A stretch of DNA of 32,592 nucleotides from Nitrososphaeria archaeon (GCA_027047855.1 JALTTZ010000035.1:1-32592); one strand, 5' to 3'; positions 9,617 through 18,147 are shown, counted from the stretch's first letter. Notes: generated from the sequence alone by a model not told the origin. Translations and numbers: made by a program.

Positions 9617-10716
9617 TTATAGTAGGGACGGGTATAACTGGTGTTGGGCGGACGCATTACTTAAAGGAGGTTGCTGAATATTCTAGACTAAATAATGTGC
9701 CAGCCGATGTAATAGATATTGGTCCGAGGATGTTTGAAAAGGCCTCGAGCCTTAGGATAAAGATTCCGGGGGATAAGATTCTTGACCTGGACACCACTAC
9801 ACTTCGTTTTCTGCGTGCAACTGTCTTCGAAGAGATAACTAGTAATGTGGAGGGGTACAGGGGGTTCGATAAAGATCTAATGATAAGTTTGCATATGAGC
9901 TTTAGATGGAATAAGGTTCTGATGCCAGCCTTTGATTATTACTATCTAAATAAGCTCAAGCCGGATCTATATTGTAGTCTAGTCGACTCAGTAGGTAATA
10001 TTTTGAGGAGAATAGAAGATACACCCGATCTTGCACATTGGAAGGATAAGCTCAGTATCAAAGAGATACTTATATGGCAGGATGAAGAGATGTTTACTAC
10101 GGAGATTGTAGCTGATATTCTAGGTTCGCCTCACTATATGATTCCCTCAAGCGCATCCCCATCCATTATGTATAATGTGATTAATATGGTTGAGAAGCCC
10201 TTGGCCGGTGGGGAGCGCCCAAGAATGTTAAAGGCATACATAAGTTATCCTATGACTATGACCAAGGGGAATGTTGAGTTTGAGGAGACAAGGCGAGAGC
10301 TCGTATCCAAGTTAAAGAAAAAGGGCATAATCATCTTTGACCCAGCCATGATAGAGGATATGATTATACTTGAGAAGGTGAAGGATACGGAGGAGAACAA
10401 TGTATATATTGAAGAGTATGGAGTTTATGTGTCGAGGAAAGAGGTCTTGGATGCCGAAAAATACATTATAGACCATACAGTCCATAGAGATTATAAATTT
10501 ATTGACCAAAGCGACATGATAATAGTCTATTACCCAATAAAAGAGCTATCTGCAGGTGTACTGAGCGAGATGATATATGCACATACACATATGAAAAATG
10601 TATATGCCCTCTTCACCCAAAAGAATATAAGTCCCTTCTTCCTAAACTACTCAACCAAAATCTTCAGAGACATAGATGAATTGGTTGAATTTGTTGCAGG
10701 ATTGGTTGGGCAATAA
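9613..10716 (+). CDS. P-loop nucleotide kinase-like protein with C-terminal nucleoside-deoxyribosyltransferase-like domain
   Basis: N-terminal MIIVGTGITGVGRTHYL (Walker-A-like, K replaced by R); C-terminal KAYISYPMT...DQSDMIIVYYPIKELSAGVLSEMIYA resembles DRT/LOG-type Rossmann domains. TTG start overlaps upstream TGA. Confidence 0.6.
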   Translation: MIIVGTGITGVGRTHYLKEVAEYSRLNNVPADVIDIGPRMFEKASSLRIKIPGDKILDLDTTTLRFLRATVFEEITSNVEGYRGFDKDLMISLHMSFRWNKVLMPAFDYYYLNKLKPDLYCSLVDSVGNILRRIEDTPDLAHWKDKLSIKEILIWQDEEMFTTEIVADILGSPHYMIPSSASPSIMYNVINMVEKPLAGGERPRMLKAYISYPMTMTKGNVEFEETRRELVSKLKKKGIIIFDPAMIEDMIILEKVKDTEENNVYIEEYGVYVSRKEVLDAEKYIIDHTVHRDYKFIDQSDMIIVYYPIKELSAGVLSEMIYAHTHMKNVYALFTQKNISPFFLNYSTKIFRDIDELVEFVAGLVGQ

Positions 10717-10893
10717 TACTAAGAACTATCCAGTCTAGTGTCTTTGAAAAGTTGCGATGGTTTCAGTTAGGACTTGAAGCTTGAATAACTTGCACTCGAA
10801 ATACCGACATCTCTAAGAGGGAGCCATTGGAAACACTTTATTTATCTAAAAAAGAGGAAAAAATTTTGCCTAAAACAATAAAAAGATTGGAAA

Positions 10894-10988
10894 TGCTCCG
10901 GCCGGGATTTGAACCCGGGATCACCGGCTCGAGAGGCCGGTCTCAGCCCCCACAGGGGGTATGCTTGACCGGGCTACACCACCGGAGC
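10894..10988 (-). tRNA. tRNA-Glu(CTC) interrupted by a 19-nt intron near position 25/26
   Basis: Minus strand: GCTCCGG-TG-GTGTAGCCCGGTCAAGCAT-[ACCCCCTGTGGGGGCTGAG]-ACCGGC-CTCTCGA-GCCGG-TGATC-CCGGGTTCAAATCCCGG-CCGGAGC-A. Removing the bracketed 19 nt gives a standard Glu cloverleaf; no encoded CCA. Confidence 0.9.
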
Positions 10989-11048
10989 TTGTATTGTCTA
11001 TAGAGAAATATTGATTAGGTATGTCTTTATAAAGTTTAATTATACTGA

Positions 11049-12395
11049 TTGGTTTTTCTTTTGTTTTCCCTTGTGAATAATGTATCGTTTTGTTGTGTAT
11101 CTGCTCCTAAATCTTTATATAGTAGTGTTGCTTCTACTTTAGAAATCCGTTTGGATTGGTGGAATTTCGGCTTGAATGTGAGGTATTTGGCGTTACCATT
11201 TAGGTATGCTTTGAGGAGTAAGGATAGTTACTTCTCTATAGCGCCGATTAAGATGGCATTAAGTATCCTTTCTATTACTATGATTGTTAGGGTTGTTGAT
11301 TTAGGGGGTTATGGTTACGGTGTTTCCGTCCTTTTCTTTATAAATATATTTGCTGCCCTCGCTGCGGGATATTTATCGCCCTATTTTGGTGGTTTGTCTT
11401 TGAGGTGGCGGGACGTCCTTATTAAAGTCTTTGTTATTACTGGTTTTCTCTCGTTATATTCGCAGGTTCGTGGTGACCTGACACTTGTGTTGTTGAGTGG
11501 GTTGGCTCTTCTCTATACTTTGAATATGTTTATTTATATTATGTACGTTGATATAGGTGGGGCTGGTTTTAGGGATAAGTGGAATGCCTTGTCTAGGTTG
11601 GAGAGTATAGGGGGGTTTTATTGGCTTCTCGGTATAGGTCTGGGACTGTTTATCTCCTTTGTCCTGGGTTATGAATGGAACTATTTAGTGGTTTCTTTAC
11701 TGCTTTTGGTGTTTCTCTTCATGAAGAAGTCTTTTAATGCTTCTTCAGGAAGTGTTACTGTGAATGTTTCTAGGATCCGTCGTAATAGGCATAGGTATCT
11801 GCTAATGGAGGTTTTTATGGTTAACTTTGGTTTGTCTATTGCTTATACGCAGTTAATACCATATCTATCTGGTTTAGGTGCGTTTAATTGGGAGATATAC
11901 GGCTTATCTTTATTGGCTTCCCTCGCTTCATTATTAACATATAGTTATGTTGGTAATACTTTCAGGGGGGTGGACACTCTCTTCAAGGGAGTCTATTACC
12001 GTATATTTACTTATGGGCTGCTTCTTGCAGTGCTTTTGCTTAGTGGGACTTATATTCTGTTGGTCTCACCTATTGTGTTTATATTGATGGGTTTCTCTTG
12101 GGGTTATATATCAATTTCCCTTGGTTCATATATTCTCATGTATAGGAATAGGGAGTTATCTAGGCTTTATTTAGCTAGTGGTTTGGGAGGCGGGTTGGGC
12201 GCTATTATGTCTGGATGGGTTGTCTCGATGTATAGTTACTATGTTACATTAATCATCTCTATTGGTGTCCTACTAGTTTCTGGTTTAGTTCTGAGGAGAA
12301 TTCGTTTATATCCTACGACAGACTTTGTGGTTTATAGGATGCATGTTGTTGAGCATACTTGTCATAGGGCTGTCGTTAGGGCTAGGTCTAGGTAG
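11049..12395 (+). CDS. MFS-like multi-pass membrane protein (likely starts downstream of 11049)
   Basis: About 12 hydrophobic segments; no specific transporter signature. Confidence 0.65.
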   Translation: MVFLLFSLVNNVSFCCVSAPKSLYSSVASTLEIRLDWWNFGLNVRYLALPFRYALRSKDSYFSIAPIKMALSILSITMIVRVVDLGGYGYGVSVLFFINIFAALAAGYLSPYFGGLSLRWRDVLIKVFVITGFLSLYSQVRGDLTLVLLSGLALLYTLNMFIYIMYVDIGGAGFRDKWNALSRLESIGGFYWLLGIGLGLFISFVLGYEWNYLVVSLLLLVFLFMKKSFNASSGSVTVNVSRIRRNRHRYLLMEVFMVNFGLSIAYTQLIPYLSGLGAFNWEIYGLSLLASLASLLTYSYVGNTFRGVDTLFKGVYYRIFTYGLLLAVLLLSGTYILLVSPIVFILMGFSWGYISISLGSYILMYRNRELSRLYLASGLGGGLGAIMSGWVVSMYSYYVTLIISIGVLLVSGLVLRRIRLYPTTDFVVYRMHVVEHTCHRAVVRARSR

Positions 12396-14127
12396 CTTTC
12401 TCTAAGTACTCTTGGATGTAGTTTTCGTTGTTGGGCGTCGCTATTTCTATGGGTATGTTCTTTAATCTTGTTGCTTTGTAGCTGACGAATAGCCATTCTC
12501 CTGTATCTAGTTCTGTTACTTTGTCTACGACGCTTCTGCTTATGGAGAATGCGTCGGCAACTACATTTCTGTCATATGACCTGGGTAGGGTGCTTATAAA
12601 GTAGCTGTGTAGCTGCTGGAGTACATTTGTGTTTAGGTGCGCTATTCTTTGGGTGGCTATCCATCCACCCATAAAGTATTTTCTGCCCTGTCGAAGTAGC
12701 TTTTCTACGGAGAGGTTTGAGTAGAGGGTCCAGTCGTCGGAGCGTTGTCTATCGGGTATGAATTCTTGTGCCTCATCTATTATGAATAGTATTTTGTTAC
12801 CCATTTGCTCACGTTTCTTTATGTTGAAGGCCTCTTCTATTAAGAGGGTTATTGTTTTTCTTGCTTGGATGGGTTCTGGGACATATAGTATAGTTAGGGG
12901 GGCTACATGTGGATCCGTCACGATTTTCCTGGTTATTGTTGTTATATTTTCCTCACGTATCTCTTCCTTTTCTTCTGTGTGTTCGGCTTCGTAGATTATG
13001 GCTTCAATGGTTTTGTATAGGCTTGATTTGCTGGATACGCTTCTTTGGATCTGGGTCATTAAGTCAATCAGTTTGTTTCTTGTCTCCATGTTTTCCTCTT
13101 TCTTTATAAATTCTAGAAGGTCTTGGTCTAGGTCTTGGTCCTTTAATGCTGCCATTATTTTTTCTATTATTATTTGTATGTATGGATATCTCTCAGCTTC
13201 TCCCCTGAGGAATTCTACTAATCTTCTTAATGTCAACCCTCCTCTCTCAATGTTCATATGTTTTAGGCTAATTTTATCTTGTATGACTTTTCTTATAATA
13301 TCAGTATATTCTTCTAGTGTTTCTGGTATTACTTGTGTCTCTGCGAATCGCTGCTTGGATATCGCTTCTGGAGTGTATATCTTTCCGCCTTTGTTGGCTA
13401 GTATGTCTATTAGATGAACCGTGTACTCTCCAGATATGTCTAGTATGACTACTTTTAGTTCAGGGACTTTCTCTAGTATTTTTCTTATTAGGAAGCTTAT
13501 TAAGTTGCTTTTTCCTGATCCTGTGAATCCGAATATGCCTGTATGATATTTGAATAGGCTGTATATGTCTATGGTTAGTGGTATTTGGTATCCGATAAGC
13601 TCCCCGATTACTGTGCTATAATTATTGTCCTTTATGCATACCATCTCCTCTATTACCTTGCTGGACATTATGTGTGCTTTGGAGCCTACTAGGGGGCTTA
13701 AGTTGCTCTTCTCGAATATCAACTTTCCGTTCTTTATTTTCATTATGTACCCTGTGTGTACTGCAACTATCTCCATCCAGTTTTCTCCGCCTTTATGCCA
13801 GCTCTCTCTGATGTTCTCTAGGTATTCCCATTTTAGCACGGGTGGTACCTCGGGTGTCAGGCTCGGCATTTCATAGTGCATAGGCCTCGCGTTTAATACT
13901 TCGAATAGTATGTATATGTCTTCTCCTTCGGCTGTTGTACGTTCAATTCCAATTATATTCGGTTGGTGTAGGTGGTCGAATATTTTTAGGTTGAATAGAG
14001 CATCTATATATGCTATTCCCTCTGTAAATGTTACTTCCTGCCCTCTTAGTGTGGCTTTAGTTTTTTCCACTCTATAATGTCTAAGTTTTCCATCAAATTC
14101 TTTGTCTAGGTCGTGGAAATATTGCAT
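12388..14127 (-). CDS. HerA-family (HerA/FtsK, DUF87) DNA helicase/translocase
   Basis: Walker A GIFGFTGSGKSN, VVILDISGEYTVHL, Walker B ILFIIDEAQEFIPDRQ, ATQRIAHLNTNVLQQ. Confidence 0.85.
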   Translation of the reverse strand: MQYFHDLDKEFDGKLRHYRVEKTKATLRGQEVTFTEGIAYIDALFNLKIFDHLHQPNIIGIERTTAEGEDIYILFEVLNARPMHYEMPSLTPEVPPVLKWEYLENIRESWHKGGENWMEIVAVHTGYIMKIKNGKLIFEKSNLSPLVGSKAHIMSSKVIEEMVCIKDNNYSTVIGELIGYQIPLTIDIYSLFKYHTGIFGFTGSGKSNLISFLIRKILEKVPELKVVILDISGEYTVHLIDILANKGGKIYTPEAISKQRFAETQVIPETLEEYTDIIRKVIQDKISLKHMNIERGGLTLRRLVEFLRGEAERYPYIQIIIEKIMAALKDQDLDQDLLEFIKKEENMETRNKLIDLMTQIQRSVSSKSSLYKTIEAIIYEAEHTEEKEEIREENITTITRKIVTDPHVAPLTILYVPEPIQARKTITLLIEEAFNIKKREQMGNKILFIIDEAQEFIPDRQRSDDWTLYSNLSVEKLLRQGRKYFMGGWIATQRIAHLNTNVLQQLHSYFISTLPRSYDRNVVADAFSISRSVVDKVTELDTGEWLFVSYKATRLKNIPIEIATPNNENYIQEYLEKAT

Positions 14128-15905
14128 TATCTTGACCTCCTCCTCTTTTCCACTAGATATCTATATTCTCTGAATCTCCTTGTAACTACATATATGTTTT
14201 TGTCTCTAATTATTTGTGATATTTTTGAGTCGACGGCATTCACCACAGAATCTCTTACCAGCTTGATATATGTTTTTACGTCTTTGTCGGCAATGAAGAG
14301 GAGATAGTTGTGGCCGGTTGCCTCGGCTATCTCTGTGCTATCCATCTTGCTCAGTAGGTATAGTATTAGGTTATCGATCTTGTTTAGACCTTGTTCTATG
14401 TAGATCTCCAAGTCTATGGTTTTTCCATTCATTTCAACTGGAATATTTATTGTATGGTCTTGATCTATGTCGGTTAGGAATCTGTCGTAGAAGAATACTG
14501 GTGACTTGACATCTATATTGTTTATTCCTTTTAGGGTTCTTAATTGGAAATAGCTACGCGCAATTCTTTTGGTGAGGGTTAATCTACGTCTGGCAGGTCT
14601 AACTGGTGCCTTGCATCCCTGGCATTTTGAGAGAGTGGCTATTACTCCATCGTAGGTTATTAGTCTCCATGGAGTCTTGAATACATCTTTCTTTATCGTT
14701 GATAATGTAGTTAGAAGGGGTTTATCACTTTTTATAGGTACTTCCTCGAGCTTTGTTATGCCTAAGTGGTTAGTTATGGGTATGAGTGCCCTCGATAAGT
14801 CTGTTACATATGTGTCTTTGCCGATTCCTATGAATAGTTTCTTATGCTTGTACATGTAGTTTATTGTGTCGTAGATGGTAAAGAGGATTATGCTGTTTAG
14901 TTCCCTCGAGCCTAGCCAAATTCCTTCACCCATATACAAGGGATGTTCCCCGTCTTTCCGGCCGAATATTCTTTCTCCAGTATACTCAATTAATTCTCTA
15001 AGTTTCTTCCAGTAGTTTAGTCTCTCAGATTTAAGTATTATTTTGTTGGGTGTTATGTCCTCGATTAGGGTCTTGTCTAGTTTTTCGTCTAGTTTTCTTA
15101 GTCTTTTTATTATTTTCTCTCTTTTGGTTTTGGCGTTTTTGACCAGTTCGGAAATATATGCTTCTCCTCCATTTCTTAGGATCTCTTGGATAATCCTATA
15201 TAGTGTGTATGGTCTCTCTCTAGGAATATTATATTTCTCTATACCGTAGTATAGGCCCAAGTATAGGTCTCCTTTTGTTATATTGAAGCGTTGTAGCTTC
15301 GTTATTGCTCCTCCATCTTCCTCAAATATTAATCTTCTTAGGTCCCGGCTATATGGCCCTATGCTTGAGGCGAAGGGCCTATCAAACAGTATAACCTTCA
15401 CTTTCTCGTCATTTTTGGATGCATGATAACCCATGAGATATTCTCCAAAAGTCATTATCGAGAAGGGTATATTTCCAATGATGGTCTCTAGACTCCTCAA
15501 TATGCCTACTTCACTGCTGCTAACCAACTCATTTATATCGTCTAACCATAGAGGTATTATCGCCGATGCAGTGAATCTCTCATCCCTCTCAATATTTGCC
15601 AAGTCTATATCTATTTCATCCCCGGATACATTCATGCAGGCTTTATAGCCCGCTACGGCCACATAAAGGATAAGAACCTCGAGTCTCTCCCTATGTTCCA
15701 TCGATCCATCTATACCCAATACAGAATACTCTCCCTCCCCAAAAAATTCATTACCAAATTTAATAGCCTCTTCTTCATCCAAACTTTTTATTAAAGGACT
15801 AAAGTCATATCCCAAAGCAAGCCTATCCAGCCTGCCGTTAAACACCCGGCCCAAAAAATCTAGATCCCTAGAGAATACCTTAAAATCCCAGCTCATAGCA
15901 ACCAA
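14127..15905 (-). CDS. NurA-domain nuclease-like protein, extended (592 aa)
   Basis: SVLGIDGSMEHRERLEVLILYVAVAGY (NurA motif), VILFDRPFASSIGPYSRDLRRL, IGIGKDTYVTDLSRAL; overlaps the HerA start by one nt (TAATG). Confidence 0.75.
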   Translation of the reverse strand: MVAMSWDFKVFSRDLDFLGRVFNGRLDRLALGYDFSPLIKSLDEEEAIKFGNEFFGEGEYSVLGIDGSMEHRERLEVLILYVAVAGYKACMNVSGDEIDIDLANIERDERFTASAIIPLWLDDINELVSSSEVGILRSLETIIGNIPFSIMTFGEYLMGYHASKNDEKVKVILFDRPFASSIGPYSRDLRRLIFEEDGGAITKLQRFNITKGDLYLGLYYGIEKYNIPRERPYTLYRIIQEILRNGGEAYISELVKNAKTKREKIIKRLRKLDEKLDKTLIEDITPNKIILKSERLNYWKKLRELIEYTGERIFGRKDGEHPLYMGEGIWLGSRELNSIILFTIYDTINYMYKHKKLFIGIGKDTYVTDLSRALIPITNHLGITKLEEVPIKSDKPLLTTLSTIKKDVFKTPWRLITYDGVIATLSKCQGCKAPVRPARRRLTLTKRIARSYFQLRTLKGINNIDVKSPVFFYDRFLTDIDQDHTINIPVEMNGKTIDLEIYIEQGLNKIDNLILYLLSKMDSTEIAEATGHNYLLFIADKDVKTYIKLVRDSVVNAVDSKISQIIRDKNIYVVTRRFREYRYLVEKRRRSR

Positions 15906-16014
15906 CCCTAGCGACTAACAAAGCGAGGGGGTCAGCGTCAGCACACACATCACAAGCAAGACTCAGCTCTATCGAGCCCAATCATCCCCCCACAAAAACA
16001 AAACCAAACAAAAA

Positions 16015-16024
16015 ACTATATAAA
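16015..16024 (+). promoter_or_regulatory. Possible TATA box for tRNA-Asn
   Basis: CTATATAAAC about 45 nt upstream of the tRNA, in a G-depleted A/C-rich stretch. Confidence 0.4.
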
Positions 16025-16068
16025 CAACCAAAACCAATAAATACCAATATAAGACCACACAACCAAGA

Positions 16069-16141
16069 GCCGCCGTAGCTCAGCTGGTAGAGCACCGGGC
16101 TGTTAACCCGGGGGTCCCCGGTTCGAGTCCGGGCGGCGGCG
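16069..16141 (+). tRNA. tRNA-Asn(GTT)
   Basis: GCCGCCGTAGCTCAGCTGGTAGAGCACCGGGCTGTTAACCCGG...GGTTCGAGTCCGGGCGGCGGC-G; loop CTGTTAA, anticodon GTT; no encoded CCA. Confidence 0.95.
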
Positions 16142-16751
16142 TACATATATATTTATTATATATTTCTGACATAAATTGGGTAAGATCTGAAATTTTTCTC
16201 CGTGTTAGGCCTAACCGTTTTTCCATTATGCTGAACCCAGTTTCATCTAGGATTTTCTTTATATGTCGTTTTCTGTAGATAGCTGTTCGGTGAATATCGA
16301 TAATTCTCACATATCTTTCCCCATTTATTTCCATTGTTGTCCCGGCCCTATTACTTAGATAAGATCCAGTTGAAGCTCTGTTGAAATGTTAATGTAGATA
16401 TTATACATATTTCAGTAGTTTTTCATTATTAGTTGTTAGAAATATCCGACTACATTTGTAGTTATTTTCGTGACTGCCGTATAGTTCTCGTAGGAAATGT
16501 GCTACTGTATCCATGTTGTGCTCGATATATTGTTTTCCAACATTGCTCTGTGGTCTAGATAATCCCTTTTTTCAGTAATATAAAATGGTTTTCTTTGTTA
16601 TTGGCCATCCAACTAATTTACATGCTTAGGTTAGACTATATCCTTTTCTTAGTAGTCTCATATCTTGTTCGTATTCTTCAATACTATAGTCTTCTTGTCT
16701 ACGTATCTCTACAATTAAGGGAGTGATCTTATTTTTAAACTGTAAATTTTT
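16142..16751 (-). pseudogene. Decayed gene, probably HTH + LAGLIDADG-like homing endonuclease
   Basis: One continuous minus-strand frame: QIKNLQFKNKITPLIVEIRRQEDYSIEEYEQDMRLLRKGYSLT*ACKLVGWPITKKTILYY*KKGLSRPQSNVGKQYIEHNMDTVAHFLRELYGSHENNYKCSRIFLTTNNEKLLKYV*YLH*HFNRASTGSYLSNRAGTTMEINGERYVRIIDIHRTAIYRKRHIKKILDETGFSIMEKRLGLTRRKISDLTQFMSEIYNKYI. Four in-frame stops (first two at 16626-16628 and 16572-16574); no obvious start. Confidence 0.6.
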
Positions 16752-16766
16752 TATTTGGGGGTTGTT

Positions 16767-16988
16767 ATGAAGTTTAAGCTTTGGGTTTCTAGGGATAAGG
16801 AGATGGTGGCTTTATATACTGACAAGGCATGTGTAGATATTTTCTTAGAGAAGCAGGGTGTTGATATTCCTAGTGATAAGGTTAGGCTTGAGTTTTATGA
16901 GGGTGATGAGTTGGTGCAAGTTAAGTATGTAGATGTGGAGAGGGAGTTAAGTTTAAATGAAATACTGAACTTCTTAAGAAATAAATAA
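16767..16988 (+). CDS. Small hypothetical protein (MKFKLWVSRDKEM..., about 73 aa)
   Basis: ATG at 16767 after a G-rich leader; acidic/mixed composition. Confidence 0.55.
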   Translation: MKFKLWVSRDKEMVALYTDKACVDIFLEKQGVDIPSDKVRLEFYEGDELVQVKYVDVERELSLNEILNFLRNK

Positions 16989-17029
16989 CATAATATATTA
17001 AAATGATAATATTTTTTAAGATGTTGTAG

Positions 17030-17737
17030 GTGTTTATGAGGGTCTTTCCGAGGGACCCTTTGATGCGCAGTATTATTTGGGTTAGGTTACGATGGCTTAT
17101 ACCAGTTTCTATAGTAACTTATCTTCTTTTAGTTTTGGCTGTGTATTACTATTTGGGGTCCGCTTCATTTATAGTATCCCCTATAACTGCTTATCCACCA
17201 GATTATACCGATTATCATGATATGGGTAATTCTATTCTTGTTTTATTTCAGCCTAATGGTTATGTCAGATTTGAATATGTATTTGATAAGCCTCTGTATA
17301 AAGGATGGCTCATATATCCTTCTATTGGTCAGGTGACTCAACACTGGGGGGCTGGAAAGGTCAATATATCTGTATATGCGGTGGATGTTGCCCCTAATCT
17401 AATTACGTCTTATGTTTTTTGGCCGGGTTATGAGGGGCACACCATCCTGCCATCCAATGGATTAATTATATCAGATTATGGAGCTAGAGTAATTAAAATT
17501 ACTTATTTAAATGTGGGTGGTGTGCCTATAGAGTTGGTTATTAAAGATGTGAAGCTCAAGGTTTACCCAGATGTAGCTTATGTTTTCTATTCGGCTTATC
17601 GGTGGTTCGAGGGTGTGACTGGAATTAAATTGCTTAATCCTGAATTAGGTCTTCTTATTGGTATTTTCCTGTGTTTTTTACCGATTCCTCTATTAATTAT
17701 ATTAGCTAGGTATTTGGCGGTTATAAGGGTAGTGTGA
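17030..17737 (+). CDS. Hypothetical membrane protein with N- and C-terminal TM helices and an intervening extracytoplasmic domain
   Basis: TM at LIPVSIVTYLLLVLAVYYYLG and LGLLIGIFLCFLPIPLLIILARYLAV; aromatic/Gly-rich middle. Confidence 0.6.
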   Translation: MFMRVFPRDPLMRSIIWVRLRWLIPVSIVTYLLLVLAVYYYLGSASFIVSPITAYPPDYTDYHDMGNSILVLFQPNGYVRFEYVFDKPLYKGWLIYPSIGQVTQHWGAGKVNISVYAVDVAPNLITSYVFWPGYEGHTILPSNGLIISDYGARVIKITYLNVGGVPIELVIKDVKLKVYPDVAYVFYSAYRWFEGVTGIKLLNPELGLLIGIFLCFLPIPLLIILARYLAVIRVV

Positions 17738-17946
17738 GTATTTATCGGATTCTATTTATTGACTGTACTTGCTTGATTAATTCTAACCTAAGGTATCATT
17801 AAGAATTTGTCTTTAAATGATGAGTAGTTTATCATTATTTTTATTGTTATATTAATTCGATATAGAAGGATGTGATATAATCAAAATTGAATTAATTATT
17901 ACTCGGTAAGGATGGGTTTCTGGGTCTCTTGGAGTATTTGTTTTTA

Positions 17947-18147
17947 TTATATGGTAGGATATTTAGGTAATATTAGTACTAGACCTATTATTAGGATTGA
18001 GATTCCGAATAATGCAGCAATTCCTATGTGTATTGTGCTTATGCCAGGGCTGGTTGCTATTGCATATATCATGGCCAAACCCAGGGCTAATATGAGGAAT
18101 CCGACTAGTCTTACTAGGTTCTTGCTTCGGGGATCTACTTCACTCAC
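17947..18147 (-). CDS. Small two-TM membrane protein, 66 aa
   Basis: GTG start preceded by GGTGAT; two clean hydrophobic helices. Confidence 0.55.
   Translation of the reverse strand: MSEVDPRSKNLVRLVGFLILALGLAMIYAIATSPGISTIHIGIAALFGISILIIGLVLILPKYPTI

Noticed and set aside
10760-10780. Hairpin resembling a single archaeal CRISPR repeat
   Set aside because: Only one copy, no spacer periodicity and no cas genes in the window.
10894-10988. Class II tRNA (Ser/Leu) with long variable arm
   Set aside because: The extra hairpin lies before the anticodon arm and the variable loop is only TGATC, so it is tRNA-Glu with an intron.
16080-16334. 84-aa ORF reading antisense into tRNA-Asn, geometry like an SSV-type integrase N-terminal fragment (PPGLEPGTPG as in SSV integrases)
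   Set aside because: The PPGLEPG string is simply the antisense translation of any tRNA T arm. The ORF is continuous in frame with upstream decayed sequence that looks LAGLIDADG-like, and no second tRNA fragment (att copy) was seen in the window. Not fully excluded.
17817-17823. ATGATGA resembling a C/D-box sRNA C box
   Set aside because: No appropriately spaced CTGA D box or C'/D' pair was found nearby.
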